NCBI GenBank assembly: GCA_002239005.1
Contig: MPNL01000023.1
Location: 1 to 49,373, forward strand
Length of the DNA stretch: 49,373 bases
Direction of reading: 5' to 3'
Source: Truepera sp. bin119
GTDB taxonomy: Bacteria; Deinococcota; Deinococci; Deinococcales; Trueperaceae
Positions 38,132 to 45,805 of the stretch are shown here, in pieces. Numbering within the stretch: position 1 is the first letter of the stretch; each line of letters opens with the position of its first letter. The translations under genes and the position numbers were made by a program. The notes beneath the pieces are model-generated. The model saw only the letters and a program-made list of their open reading frames with translations, was not told the DNA's origin and did not search any database.

Positions 38132-39763
38132 ATGAACCTGACGCGCTTCAGGGACTACGACGACATCAGGGCCCGCTTCCGCTGGGAGATTCCCGAGATC
38201 TATAATATCGCCGATCGGGCGCTCGGCCGCTGGGCCGGCGATCGGGGCCGGGTGGCACTCTTCTTTGAGAATGGTGCCGGTGACAGAGAGACCGTGACCT
38301 TCTGGCAGCTGGGGCGGGCCACCGACCGGTTCGCCAACCTGCTTGCGAGCCTCGGCGTGGGGCGTGGGGACCGGGTGGGAATCGTGTTGCCGCAGTGCCC
38401 GGAGGCGGCGGCGGCCCACCTGGCGATCTACCGGCTCGGCGCAATCGCCGTGCCGATGTCGATGCTCTACGGCCCCGACAGCTACCGCTATATCCTCGGC
38501 AACAGCGGTGCCCGTGCTGCGATCGTCGATGAGGCCTTCGCCGGCAAGATCCGCGCGGTGCGCGCCGACCTGCCCGGGCTCGAGCAACTGCTGATCCGGG
38601 GGGAGGCCGGGGAGGATGAGGTCTCTCTCCAAGCGGCCCTCCCGGCGATGCCTGAGACCTTCGAGCCTGCCGAGACCCGAGCGTCGGACCCGGCTCTGCT
38701 GCTCTACACCTCGGGTACGACGGGCCCACCCAAGGGCGCGCTCCACGCCCACCGAATCCTCGAGGGCTACCTGCTCACCTTCCAGCTCTTCTTCGACCTC
38801 GAGTTCGACGAGACTACTCTCTTCTGGACGCCGTCGGACTGGGCCTGGGTGGGGGGGCTGCTCGACATCCTGCTCCCGGCACTGGCGCTTGGCCGCCCGG
38901 TCCTCGCCTACGACGGCCGCTTCGCTGTGGAGTCTGGCTACCGCCTGATGGCTCGCTACGGTGTCACCCATATATTCCTGGCCCCGACGGCGCTTAAGAT
39001 GCTGGCCCAGGTCCCCAACCCCAGGGAGAGCTACGGTCTCGACCTAAGGGTGGTCGCCAGCGGCGGAGAGTCGGTGGCCGACGAGGTGCTGAAGTGGTCT
39101 CAGGAGGGGCTCGGCGCGGTGTGCAACGAGTTCTACGGCCTCACCGAGGTCAATCACCTGGCCGGTAGTTGTGCCCGGCTGTGGCCGGTCCGCCCCGGCT
39201 CGATGGGCAGACCCTATCCCGGTCGCGAGGTCGAGATTCTCGACGCTGCCGGCCGGCCGACGGGCGCCGGCGAGATCGGCCAGATCGCGGTCCGCCCCGG
39301 CGACCCCACTATGATGCTCGGCTACTGGAACGACCCTGAGGCCAGCGCCGCAAAGCGGCGCTGGGGCTGGATCCTGACCGGCGACCTGGCCTACCGCGAC
39401 GCCGACGGCTACATCTTCTTCCAGGGCCGCAACGACGATATGATCGGCAGCGCTGGCTACCGGATCGGCCCCGCTGAGGTCGAGGAGGTGCTGCTGCGCC
39501 ACCCGGCCGTCTCCGAGGCTGCGGTGGTCGGCAGCCCCGACCCGGTGCGCGGCGAGATCGTCAAGGCCTTCGTCGAGTTGGCCGCCGGCTACCGGGGAGG
39601 CGAGCGGCTGGTCGCCGAGCTGCAGCAGCTGGTCAAGGAGGATCTCGCCGCCTACAAGTACCCTCGGGAGGTGGAGTTCGTCGCCAGCCTGCCCAAGACC
39701 ACGACCGGCAAGTTGAACCGCCGCCAGCTGAAGCTCCGGGAGCGGGAGCGCAAGGGTGGCTAG
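38132..39763 (+). CDS. AMP-forming acyl-CoA synthetase
   Basis: A 543-residue member of the ANL superfamily. The P-loop-like motif LLLYTSGTTGPPKGALHAHR lies near residue 190, the adenylate-binding NEFYGLTEVNHLAGS near 330, the hinge region GWILTGDLAYRDADGYIFFQGR near 425 and the catalytic Lys in KTTTGKLNRRQL near 530. Overall layout matches acetyl/medium-chain acyl-CoA synthetases. It would make the acyl-CoA thioester used by the thiolase-like/DUF35 pair. ATG 38132 is 8 bp after the thiolase-like stop, with GGGAGGGG upstream; the 40-codon extension from 38012 lies inside the previous gene. It overlaps the DUF35 gene by 8 bp. Confidence 0.92.
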   Translation: MNLTRFRDYDDIRARFRWEIPEIYNIADRALGRWAGDRGRVALFFENGAGDRETVTFWQLGRATDRFANLLASLGVGRGDRVGIVLPQCPEAAAAHLAIYRLGAIAVPMSMLYGPDSYRYILGNSGARAAIVDEAFAGKIRAVRADLPGLEQLLIRGEAGEDEVSLQAALPAMPETFEPAETRASDPALLLYTSGTTGPPKGALHAHRILEGYLLTFQLFFDLEFDETTLFWTPSDWAWVGGLLDILLPALALGRPVLAYDGRFAVESGYRLMARYGVTHIFLAPTALKMLAQVPNPRESYGLDLRVVASGGESVADEVLKWSQEGLGAVCNEFYGLTEVNHLAGSCARLWPVRPGSMGRPYPGREVEILDAAGRPTGAGEIGQIAVRPGDPTMMLGYWNDPEASAAKRRWGWILTGDLAYRDADGYIFFQGRNDDMIGSAGYRIGPAEVEEVLLRHPAVSEAAVVGSPDPVRGEIVKAFVELAAGYRGGERLVAELQQLVKEDLAAYKYPREVEFVASLPKTTTGKLNRRQLKLRERERKGG

Positions 39764-40277
39764 CTGGGAGCGGGGCCTGAGCGAGCCCGCACGGCGCACG
39801 GTCACCGACCCGCTCGGCCGGGATCAGGACCCCTTCGCCGACTTCCGCCGGGTGATGCTGCTCGAGCTAGAGCAGCGGTTCCGCTACCGGCACAGCCTGG
39901 GCAAGACCTCCCGCTTCTTCCTGGCCCTCGAGGAGGGCGTCCTGCTCGGCTCCCGCTGCCTCGCCTGCGGCGGGGTCTGGCTCCCGCCCCGGGCGCTGTG
40001 CCCCGACGACCTCACCATCACCAGCTGGCAGGAGCTTCCGGGTACCGGGAGGCTGATGAGTTGGACGGGGTGCTCCCGGGCCCCGAGCTACGCCGATACC
40101 GGGGGGGCGCCCTACCTGCTGGCCTACGTGGCGCTTGAGGGGGCCTCGACGCTGTTCCTGCACCGACTCCGCGGCGTCGACGAGGGCGAACTCGAGCCCG
40201 GCATGCCGGTTCGGGTCGCCTTCTCGCGAGGTCCGGTGGGGCACCCGCTCGAGCGCTTCTGGTTCGAGCCCGCCTGA
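39756..40277 (+). CDS. DUF35 (OB-fold/zinc-ribbon) acyl-CoA-associated protein
   Basis: A 173-residue protein with the rubredoxin-like zinc ribbon and OB fold of the DUF35 family. SRCLACGGVWLPPRALCPDD near residue 65 has the first three Cys, but the fourth position is Asp, so zinc may be weakly bound or absent. The OB fold follows: GRLMSWTGCSRAPSYADTGG, PYLLAYVALEG and LEPGMPVRVAF. DUF35 proteins bind next to a thiolase-fold subunit and hold the acyl-CoA in archaeal thiolase/HMG-CoA synthase complexes and in bacterial steroid-side-chain aldolases. Residues 1-60 form an unusual N-terminal extension. GTG 39756 overlaps the synthetase gene by 8 bp, so translation is coupled. Confidence 0.82.
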   Translation: MASWERGLSEPARRTVTDPLGRDQDPFADFRRVMLLELEQRFRYRHSLGKTSRFFLALEEGVLLGSRCLACGGVWLPPRALCPDDLTITSWQELPGTGRLMSWTGCSRAPSYADTGGAPYLLAYVALEGASTLFLHRLRGVDEGELEPGMPVRVAFSRGPVGHPLERFWFEPA

Positions 40278-40288
40278 GCCGGGAGACC

Positions 40289-41551
40289 TTGGACCCCGCC
40301 GGACCCCAGGCAGCCCGCCTCCGCAGCTGGCAGCTGCGGATCGTCGCGCTGGGATGGGTAACCTACGCCGCCTACTACCTGGGTCGGGTGAATATCTCCA
40401 CGGCGATCCCGGAGTTGCGCGACTCCCTGGGGCTATCGGCGGAGTCCATCGGCCTGCTCACCAGCGGCTTCTTCTTCGCTTACGCGGTAGGGCAGCTGGT
40501 GAGCGGCTACCTGGGGGACCGCCTCAGCCCACGGCGCCTGGTAGCCGTAGGCATGCTGATATCCGCAGTCCTGAACCTGCTGTTCGGGGTGCTCGCTGGG
40601 ACGTTGCCGCTACTCATCGTCTGGACCCTTAACGGCTTCGCGCAAGCGACCGGTTGGGCCCCGATCATGAGGGTCCTGACCAACTGGCACCCCCCCGATC
40701 AGCGCCGCAGGGTGGCGGGGGTCTACGCTACCAGCTTCGTCGCCGGCAACGCCCTCACCTGGCTGTTCGCCGGCTGGCTGGTCACCTCGTTCGGCTGGCG
40801 CTTCGCCTTCCTCATCCCCGGGCTGCTCCTGGCCCTGTTCGCCCTGATCTGGGCCGCTGCCGCCCGCGACCGGCCCGAGGGGGCAGGCCTGGCGCTCCCC
40901 GAGGCTGCCGGGGGGAGTGCCGGGGGCCACGGCTCGGCCCCGGAGCTGACCCGGGTCCTGCTGCGCTTCTGGCCGCTGGCCCTCACCGGTGTCTGCGGTG
41001 GCTCGCTGCTGATCCCCCTGGTGGTGTGGTTGCCCACCTACTTCGTGGACGAGCTAGGCCTGAGCGTCGCTGCCTCCGCGAACCTCTCGGCCCTCCTCCC
41101 CGTCGCCGGGGTCGCTGGCACGCTGTCTTTTAGCTGGCTGGTAGCGAGTCGCTTCCGGGGTCGGGAGATCGGCTTCGCCCTGGTCTGGTTTCTCATCTTG
41201 GCCGGAATCGCCCTGCTGTTCCCCCTGGCCTCCGGGTCGTTTGCAGCCAGCGTGGCCCTGCTGATCGTCCTGGGTGCCACCGTCTATGGGGTCAGCACCC
41301 TGATTCTCATTACCACGCCGATGCTCTTCAGCGACCGTGAGGAGACGGCCAGCGTCGCCGGGGTCATCGACTTCTCCCACTACATCGGGGCCAGTATCGC
41401 CAGCGCTCTCATCGGCATCATCGTCGCTCGCTGGTCCTGGTTCGCAGCCTTCGGCATGCTCTCCACCTCGGCGGTTCTCGCGAGCCTCGCACTCGCTGTC
41501 TTTGCCTGGTGGCGGGGCGGCGGGGGAGGGGGCCGACACCGGGGGGGGTAG
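40289..41551 (+). CDS. MFS transporter, OPA (organophosphate:phosphate antiporter)-like
   Basis: A 420-residue, 12-segment major facilitator. The first segment reads LGWVTYAAYYLGRVNISTAI, close to the GlpT/UhpT signature, and GYLGDRLSPRRL is the loop 2-3 MFS motif. A Gly/Ala/Pro-rich central loop around 205-220 separates the halves. GlpT-type relatives exchange phosphate esters for phosphate, but bacterial OPA-like members also carry other anions. It starts at TTG 40289, with GGGAG close upstream, 11 bp after the DUF35 stop, so it belongs to that operon and may import the acid handled there. The C-terminus ends in a Gly/Arg-rich tail. Confidence 0.87.
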   Translation: MDPAGPQAARLRSWQLRIVALGWVTYAAYYLGRVNISTAIPELRDSLGLSAESIGLLTSGFFFAYAVGQLVSGYLGDRLSPRRLVAVGMLISAVLNLLFGVLAGTLPLLIVWTLNGFAQATGWAPIMRVLTNWHPPDQRRRVAGVYATSFVAGNALTWLFAGWLVTSFGWRFAFLIPGLLLALFALIWAAAARDRPEGAGLALPEAAGGSAGGHGSAPELTRVLLRFWPLALTGVCGGSLLIPLVVWLPTYFVDELGLSVAASANLSALLPVAGVAGTLSFSWLVASRFRGREIGFALVWFLILAGIALLFPLASGSFAASVALLIVLGATVYGVSTLILITTPMLFSDREETASVAGVIDFSHYIGASIASALIGIIVARWSWFAAFGMLSTSAVLASLALAVFAWWRGGGGGGRHRGG

Positions 41552-41588
41552 CAGGGACGCTCCCTGCCACAGCGCCACGCTGCGGCGG

Positions 41589-42581
41589 TCAGTCCGGCCA
41601 GGAGTCCAGGAACGCTCCGGCGTGGGCGCAGGCCTCCTCGATCAGCTGCGGGAGGTGTTCGTCATAGCCGAGTTCGGGGCGCTGATGGATCCAACCTAGG
41701 CCCACCAGCGTCCTGATCAGCAGGAATACCGGCAGGAGCGCCAGGTCCGAAGCTGCCAGCGGTCGCTCGGCGCGGTAGCCGCCGATGAGGGCCTCCTCGA
41801 TCAGCTGATAGTGTGGCTGCTCGAGACTCTGGTGCAACGCGACTGCCAGTTCGTACTGATGCCAGCCGAAGCCGGAGTCGTCGAAGTCGATGACGTGCAG
41901 TCCCCGCTCGCCGACGACCAGGTTGTTAGGGTGCAGGTCGGCGTGGATTAGGCTGTAGGTGTCCGCTGCCTTGCCGTAACGGGTCAGGATCTGGTGGATG
42001 ACGCACCTCGCCTCCGAGATCAGCTCGCGTTGGCGCGGCTTGAGCTGGGGCAGGTCCCAGAACGGTCCCCAGAATGGCTTGGCTCCCACTAGCCCGTCGA
42101 CATCGAAGCTGTGGCGCTGAAATCCGGGCGGAATCTTCCAGTTCGACGACTGGTTGTGGATGCGGGCTGCGATCCGCCCGAGCTGTTCGAAGTGCCGGCT
42201 TAGCGCCGCTGGGTCGGACTCCCGGGCGATCAGCTCGCTGAGGAGTTCGCCCTCCACCCAGCGGAGCACGCCCACATTGCGCCGCCCCGCCGAGCCCGGG
42301 AGTGGCAGGGTGACGTAGGCCCGGCCGTCGGCAGTGAGCAGGGCCTCGGGCACGTCGAGCCCCGCCTCCCGCAACGCTGCGGTCCAGACCAACTCCGAGT
42401 GCAGCTCGTCGAGCGTATGGTACCAGGACCTGTGGATACGCAGTACGTAGGCCTGTCCAGCCTTGTCGACCCGAAAGCTGGCGTTCTCGCTGAGGCTGAC
42501 AGGTTCGATCCGGGCACCGTCCAGACCCCATTCGGCGAGGGCCTGCTCCGCGAGTTTGCCCAGTTCGCCGACCCTAGCCAT
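41589..42581 (-). CDS. Aminoglycoside phosphotransferase-fold kinase, hydroxylysine/homoserine kinase-like
   Basis: A 330-residue APH-family small-molecule kinase. YVLRIHRSWYHT near residue 45 holds the ATP-anchoring Lys-equivalent region (here Arg), LIHADLHPNNLVV near 205 is the Brenner-type catalytic loop, and VIDFDDSGFGWHQYEL near 225 the Mg-binding DFD. SenC-like and CotH kinases are more distant; vertebrate hydroxylysine kinase and bacterial homoserine kinase type II share this layout. Its ATG overlaps the stop of the upstream PLP-enzyme gene by 8 bp. The pair suggests that an amino alcohol is phosphorylated and the phosphate then eliminated. It converges with the MFS gene, whose stop is 37 bp away. 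Confidence 0.85.
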   Translation of the reverse strand: MARVGELGKLAEQALAEWGLDGARIEPVSLSENASFRVDKAGQAYVLRIHRSWYHTLDELHSELVWTAALREAGLDVPEALLTADGRAYVTLPLPGSAGRRNVGVLRWVEGELLSELIARESDPAALSRHFEQLGRIAARIHNQSSNWKIPPGFQRHSFDVDGLVGAKPFWGPFWDLPQLKPRQRELISEARCVIHQILTRYGKAADTYSLIHADLHPNNLVVGERGLHVIDFDDSGFGWHQYELAVALHQSLEQPHYQLIEEALIGGYRAERPLAASDLALLPVFLLIRTLVGLGWIHQRPELGYDEHLPQLIEEACAHAGAFLDSWPD

Positions 42582-43857
42582 GCCCGTAGAGTTCGCGCAG
42601 CGTCTCCTCGAAGGCTGTCAGGAACAGGTCTGCGTGCCCCTTCTCGAATACCAGCGGCGGTCGGATCTTCAGCACGTTGTCCAGCGCCCCGGCGGTGCCG
42701 ATGAGGAAACCCTTAGCCTTCAGGCGGTTGGTGACGGCCAGCGCCCCGCTCTGATCGGGGGTCTTCGCCGCGCGGTCGCTCACCCATTCGATCCCGATGA
42801 ACAGTCCCTGTCCTCGAAGGTCGCCCAGCGGCTCCCAGGTCGGCTGGAGCTTCGCCAAGCCGTCGCGCAGGTAAGCTCCCACCTCGCCTACACTCGCACA
42901 GAGATCCTCATTCTCGATGACATCGAGCACGGCCATCCCGACCGCCGCCTGCAGGGGGCTCGAGGCGAAGGTGTTGAAGTAGCGCACCTCTTTACGGAAG
43001 GCGTTGACCAGGTCGCTGCGAGCAGCGACCGCCGCCAGAGGCAGCCCATTGCCCATCGGTTTCCCCATCGTCACCAGGTCGGGGACGAAGCCGGTGACCT
43101 GATAGCCCCACCAGCGCCCCGTCCGGCAGAATCCGGCCTGCACCTCGTCGGCGATGAACAGGCCGCCCGCCGCCCGCACCAACTCGGCAGCGCGCGGCAT
43201 GAACCCGGGCGGGATGTCCGGCAGCCCCTCGTTGGCGAGGATCGAGCAGACGATCATCCCCGCGAATGGGATGGCGTCGCTCTCGAACCCCTCGATCGCT
43301 CTGCGGACCTCGGCGAGGTAGAGCTCGGTCAATTCGGCGCCCGTGACCCCCTCCTTGAGGGTCCGGTACTGCTGCGGGAACGGGATGGCCCGGATCTCCG
43401 CCGCTGGAGCCCGCCGGGCCGCCGACAGTTTGCGCACCTCGGAGCTGTTGCCATGGTAGCCAGCGTCGGTGCAGATGATCCCGCGACCGCCGGTCGCGGC
43501 GCGCGCCATGAGCAGGGCCACCTCGCTGGCTTCGGTTCCCGAGCAGGTGAATACCACACTGGAGAGCGGAGCGGTGTGGAGCCGGGTCAGCCGCTCCGCG
43601 TACTCCAGGATGCCCTCGTGCAGATAGCGACTGTGCAGGTTGAGGGTCGCGGCCTGGCGACAGATGGCTGCGACGACATGGGGATGCCCGTGGCCGACGC
43701 ACGGCACATTGTTGTACATGTCGAGGTAGCGTCTGCCGTCGGCGTCGTAGAGCCAGACCTTGTCGCCTCGGACCAGGTGCAGCGGACGGTCGTAGAAGAG
43801 CGGTGTGCCGGCTCCCAGCAGGCGTTCGCGGCGTTCGAGAAGCGTCTCGCTCGTCAT
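42574..43857 (-). CDS. Class III PLP enzyme, phospho-lyase-like (AGXT2L-type)
   Basis: A 427-residue fold-type I, class III PLP enzyme. YLDMYNNVPCVGHGHPHVVAA near residue 45 and LNLHSRYLHEGILEYAERL near 75 are closest to the AGXT2L group, which contains ethanolamine-phosphate and 5-phosphohydroxylysine phospho-lyases, not to ordinary omega-aminotransferases. GTEASEVALLMARAATGG, LFIADEVQAGFCRTG and the PLP Lys in VTMGKPMGNGLP near 280 complete the fold. With the adjoining kinase it would turn a phosphorylated amino alcohol into an aldehyde plus ammonia and phosphate. A normal transaminase function is the alternative. ATG 43857 overlaps the stop of a 27-codon upstream ORF and has no good ribosome-binding site, so coupling is likely. 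Confidence 0.88.
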   Translation of the reverse strand: MTSETLLERRERLLGAGTPLFYDRPLHLVRGDKVWLYDADGRRYLDMYNNVPCVGHGHPHVVAAICRQAATLNLHSRYLHEGILEYAERLTRLHTAPLSSVVFTCSGTEASEVALLMARAATGGRGIICTDAGYHGNSSEVRKLSAARRAPAAEIRAIPFPQQYRTLKEGVTGAELTELYLAEVRRAIEGFESDAIPFAGMIVCSILANEGLPDIPPGFMPRAAELVRAAGGLFIADEVQAGFCRTGRWWGYQVTGFVPDLVTMGKPMGNGLPLAAVAARSDLVNAFRKEVRYFNTFASSPLQAAVGMAVLDVIENEDLCASVGEVGAYLRDGLAKLQPTWEPLGDLRGQGLFIGIEWVSDRAAKTPDQSGALAVTNRLKAKGFLIGTAGALDNVLKIRPPLVFEKGHADLFLTAFEETLRELYGHG

Positions 43858-43937
43858 GGCGCCGCTGCCCCTTTGCTCTGGCTGCGACGGTGGACGGAGG
43901 CGTGGCCGCCGCTAGGGGGGTAGCTGGGGTCGTTCAT
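43854..43937 (-). CDS. Leaderless 27-codon ORF coupled to the PLP-enzyme gene
   Basis: ATG 43937 follows a TATGAT box by exactly 6 nt, so the mRNA should begin at the start codon. The frame runs 27 codons and ends at TGA 43854-43856, which overlaps the ATG of the class III enzyme (ATGA). The peptide starts MNDPSYPPSGG and continues with His, Arg and Ser. It has no amino-acid run that would suggest an attenuator. It may act only to bring ribosomes to the next start codon, or it may be the N-terminal remnant of a longer gene. Too short for standard gene callers. Confidence 0.5.
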   Translation of the reverse strand: MNDPSYPPSGGHASVHRRSQSKGAAAP

Positions 43938-43943
43938 GCCGAC

Positions 43944-43949
43944 ATCATA
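43944..43949 (-). promoter_or_regulatory. -10 box of the PLP-enzyme/kinase operon
   Basis: TATGAT on the minus strand, 6 nt (GTCGGC) before ATG 43937. The same spacing is seen at the Sco gene. No TTGACA-like -35 box lies 17 bp upstream. The box overlaps the half-site ATGATGTC shared with the palindrome at 36869-36881. Confidence 0.55.
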
Positions 43950-44022
43950 ATGGCGCCGGCCGGGGGGTGGCGCTGACTCGCTCGGGTTGGGGTGGTGGCC
44001 ATGAGGTAGGATGGGGACGGAG

Positions 44023-44346
44023 ATGGCTAGACCGGGCCGCAGGACTATCGGTGAGTTGCTGGGCGGTTGGTGGCGGCCGCTAGTCGACCCTCGCGGTACC
44101 AGTAGGGCTTACGCGGTGGGGGGCTTAAGCTATATCGTCCTGATAACCTCCGCATTCATGCTCCCGCTCTCGTGGGGCCTGTGGCCCCTCGCAGGGGTAT
44201 TCGTCGTGGTCTCGTACTTCGTCTGGAGACTGGCACCACCGGGCTGGGGGATCAAGGTTGCCCACGAGATCTCGGCGTTGGTCATAGGCGTCCTGGTCTC
44301 CCCCCTGGTGATGATATTGATCCTATTGATCCAACCTCTATTGTGA
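44023..44346 (+). CDS. Small integral membrane protein of unknown function
   Basis: A 107-residue protein with three likely membrane segments: AYAVGGLSYIVLITSAFMLP, LWPLAGVFVVVSYFVWRLA and a C-terminal ALVIGVLVSPLVMILILLIQ. The first 25 residues are basic. No family is recognised. ATG 44023 is preferred over ATG 44011, because a TAGGAT box at 44007-44012 overlaps the earlier codon and would give a 5' leader of only a few bases. It stands alone, divergent from the PLP-enzyme operon. Confidence 0.55.
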   Translation: MARPGRRTIGELLGGWWRPLVDPRGTSRAYAVGGLSYIVLITSAFMLPLSWGLWPLAGVFVVVSYFVWRLAPPGWGIKVAHEISALVIGVLVSPLVMILILLIQPLL

Positions 44347-44670
44347 AGGCCCGGGCTGGGAGCTGCTACGCGTGCAGGCGCAGGCTGCAAGCCCCCCGTG
44401 GGTCGGCCCCGTGCTGCCGACCCGCCACAGTTCAGCTGTCCTTGGGGATAGGTTGGCCGGCTGTGGTCTACCGGCTTGAGGATCCGAGGCCGATTCCTCG
44501 GTAGCGCTTGATGAGAAGGTAGGGTGCACGGGCGCAGGGGATCCGGCGACCGGACCGACCTTCCTGGGATGGGGCGCTCCCGGTCGACCTTGGTTCCTGG
44601 CCTTCTGATCCTCATCTCGGTGCTGATGCTCGGCCTGCTCTTAACGGCGGAGACCCCGGTCGGGGCGACC
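44347..44670. other. Intergenic stretch before the IS1595 remnant
   Basis: The only clear structure is the hairpin at 44398-44423. The frame open from 44524 encodes a signal-peptide-like stretch (LLILISVLMLGLLLTAETPV) that joins the transposase fragment downstream; there is no independent sign that it is a gene. Confidence 0.4.
44398..44423 (+). terminator. Hairpin after the small membrane protein gene, possible terminator
   Basis: GTGGGTCGGC (44398-44407) and GCCGACCC (44416-44423) give an 8-bp GC-rich stem with an 8-nt loop, 52 bp after the membrane-protein stop. No U-tract follows, so intrinsic termination would be weak. Confidence 0.3.
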
Positions 44671-44916
44671 GAGCCGGTCAATCACTCAGCCGGTGAGTAT
44701 GTGAACCTGATGGCTCACACCAACGGGGTAGAATCGTCCTGGTCGATGCTCAAGCGGGGATACCACGGTACCCACCACCACATGAGCAAAAAGCACCTAG
44801 GGCGCTACGTCGGGGAGTTTGAAGACCGCCACAACCTCCGGGAGTCTGACACTATCGACCGAGCGCTATGGCTCGGGGTATGGATGGTGCGCTACCAAGA
44901 CCTGATAGCCGATTAG
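44671..44916 (+). pseudogene. IS1595-family (ISXO2-like) transposase, C-terminal fragment
   Basis: PVNHSAGEYVNLMAHTNGVE, SSWSMLKRGYHGTHHHMSKK and HLGRYVGEFEDRHNLRESDT form the end of the DDE-type domain of ISXO2-like transposases (which read HTNGIESFW..LKRGYYGTYHHMS.KHL.RYV.EF..RHN). The end RYQDLIAD matches the family end. The catalytic N-terminal two thirds are gone. The frame continues upstream without a stop to GTG 44524, adding a hydrophobic segment, so an ORF finder reports one 130-residue protein; I regard it as a chance fusion. Confidence 0.75.
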
Positions 44917-44960
44917 GAACCCACACCCTCGGCACCGCCGTACCCTAGGAGGAGCCCCCA

Positions 44961-45805
44961 TGCCCAAATCCCCCAACAGGCCTCAGTGAGCACCTAAGCA
45001 TAGTCGAGGTTGGGCCTTACAGCTACCGGCCGCGCAAGGCGGATGCTGCGGGGGCTGTTACAGCAGGAAGGGTATCAGGTCGGTCGCCTTCAGGTCGCCA
45101 CGCTGCTGAAACGGCTGGGAATCAAGGCCCGCTATCGTCGCCCGAACAGGTCGAAGCCAGCGCCTGGTCTCTCCCTAGCTGCTGCGGAGACTGGCCATAA
45201 CCCGTCCCAATCAGGTCTGGGCAATGGACATTACCTAGCTGCCGCTGGCGCCTGGCTTTGGCTAGCTGGTCGCAGTCGTCGACCGGTTCAGCCGGAAGGT
45301 CCTAGCCTGGCGGCTGTCGATCAGGTTGGAGACCGAGCCATCTCTGGAGGCGCTGCCCGAAGCCATGGCCCGCTTCGGCAGGCCGGAGATCATCAACACC
45401 GATCAGGGTTCGCAGGTTACAGTCGACTTCATCAAGGCTCTGACCGCTGCCGATCCGAAGAATCCGTTCTTGGTCGCGATCAGCAGGGACGGCAAGGGTG
45501 CTTGGCGGGACAATGTTTTCGTCGAGCGGCTCTGGCATCAAGTATGAGGAAGTCTAGCTGCGAGCCTATGACAGCGTTTCAGACCCGAAGGTCCGTCCTT
45601 GGCCCGTGCCGGAATCGAACGTGAAGTTCTACCATCAGAGAAGACCGCATTCAGCGCTTGCTGGGCAGACGCCCGATCAGGCATAGCTAAACCAGCCAAA
45701 GCCTTTCTCGGTGGCGGCCTGACCAGGGCAGGATTCCACTTATCAATGACCCGGAAACTGTTCAGACAAACCGAGCCACCTCATGCATTCCAACTGGCTG
45801 CTTAG
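44961..45805 (+). mobile_element. IS3-family insertion sequence, degraded
   Basis: AGGAGG just upstream of ATG 44961 and the opening MPKSPNRPQ look like the start of an IS3 orfA, which stops after nine codons. The rest of orfA is deleted. The orfB-derived transposase (next entry) follows from about 45010. The 3' part reads FHLSMTRKLFRQTEPP, probably distal IS sequence. I could not find clear terminal inverted repeats, so the limits are approximate. Confidence 0.6.
45010..45740 (+). pseudogene. IS3-family transposase OrfB, frameshifted and interrupted by TAG codons
   Basis: GLLQQEGYQVGRLQVATLLK and RYRRPNRSKPAPG come from the N-terminal region; after a frameshift LLRRLAITRPNQVWAMDIT follows with the first catalytic Asp; then PEIINTDQGSQ with the second Asp, and GKGAWRDNVFVERLW with the region of the catalytic Glu; after another shift KYEEV, LRAYDSVS and FYHQRRPHSALAGQTPDQA. 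Four in-frame TAG codons interrupt the reading, all at places where relatives have Tyr: DIT-TAG, GFG-TAG, EEV-TAG and DQA-TAG. With at least two frameshifts it is inactive. Confidence 0.85.
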
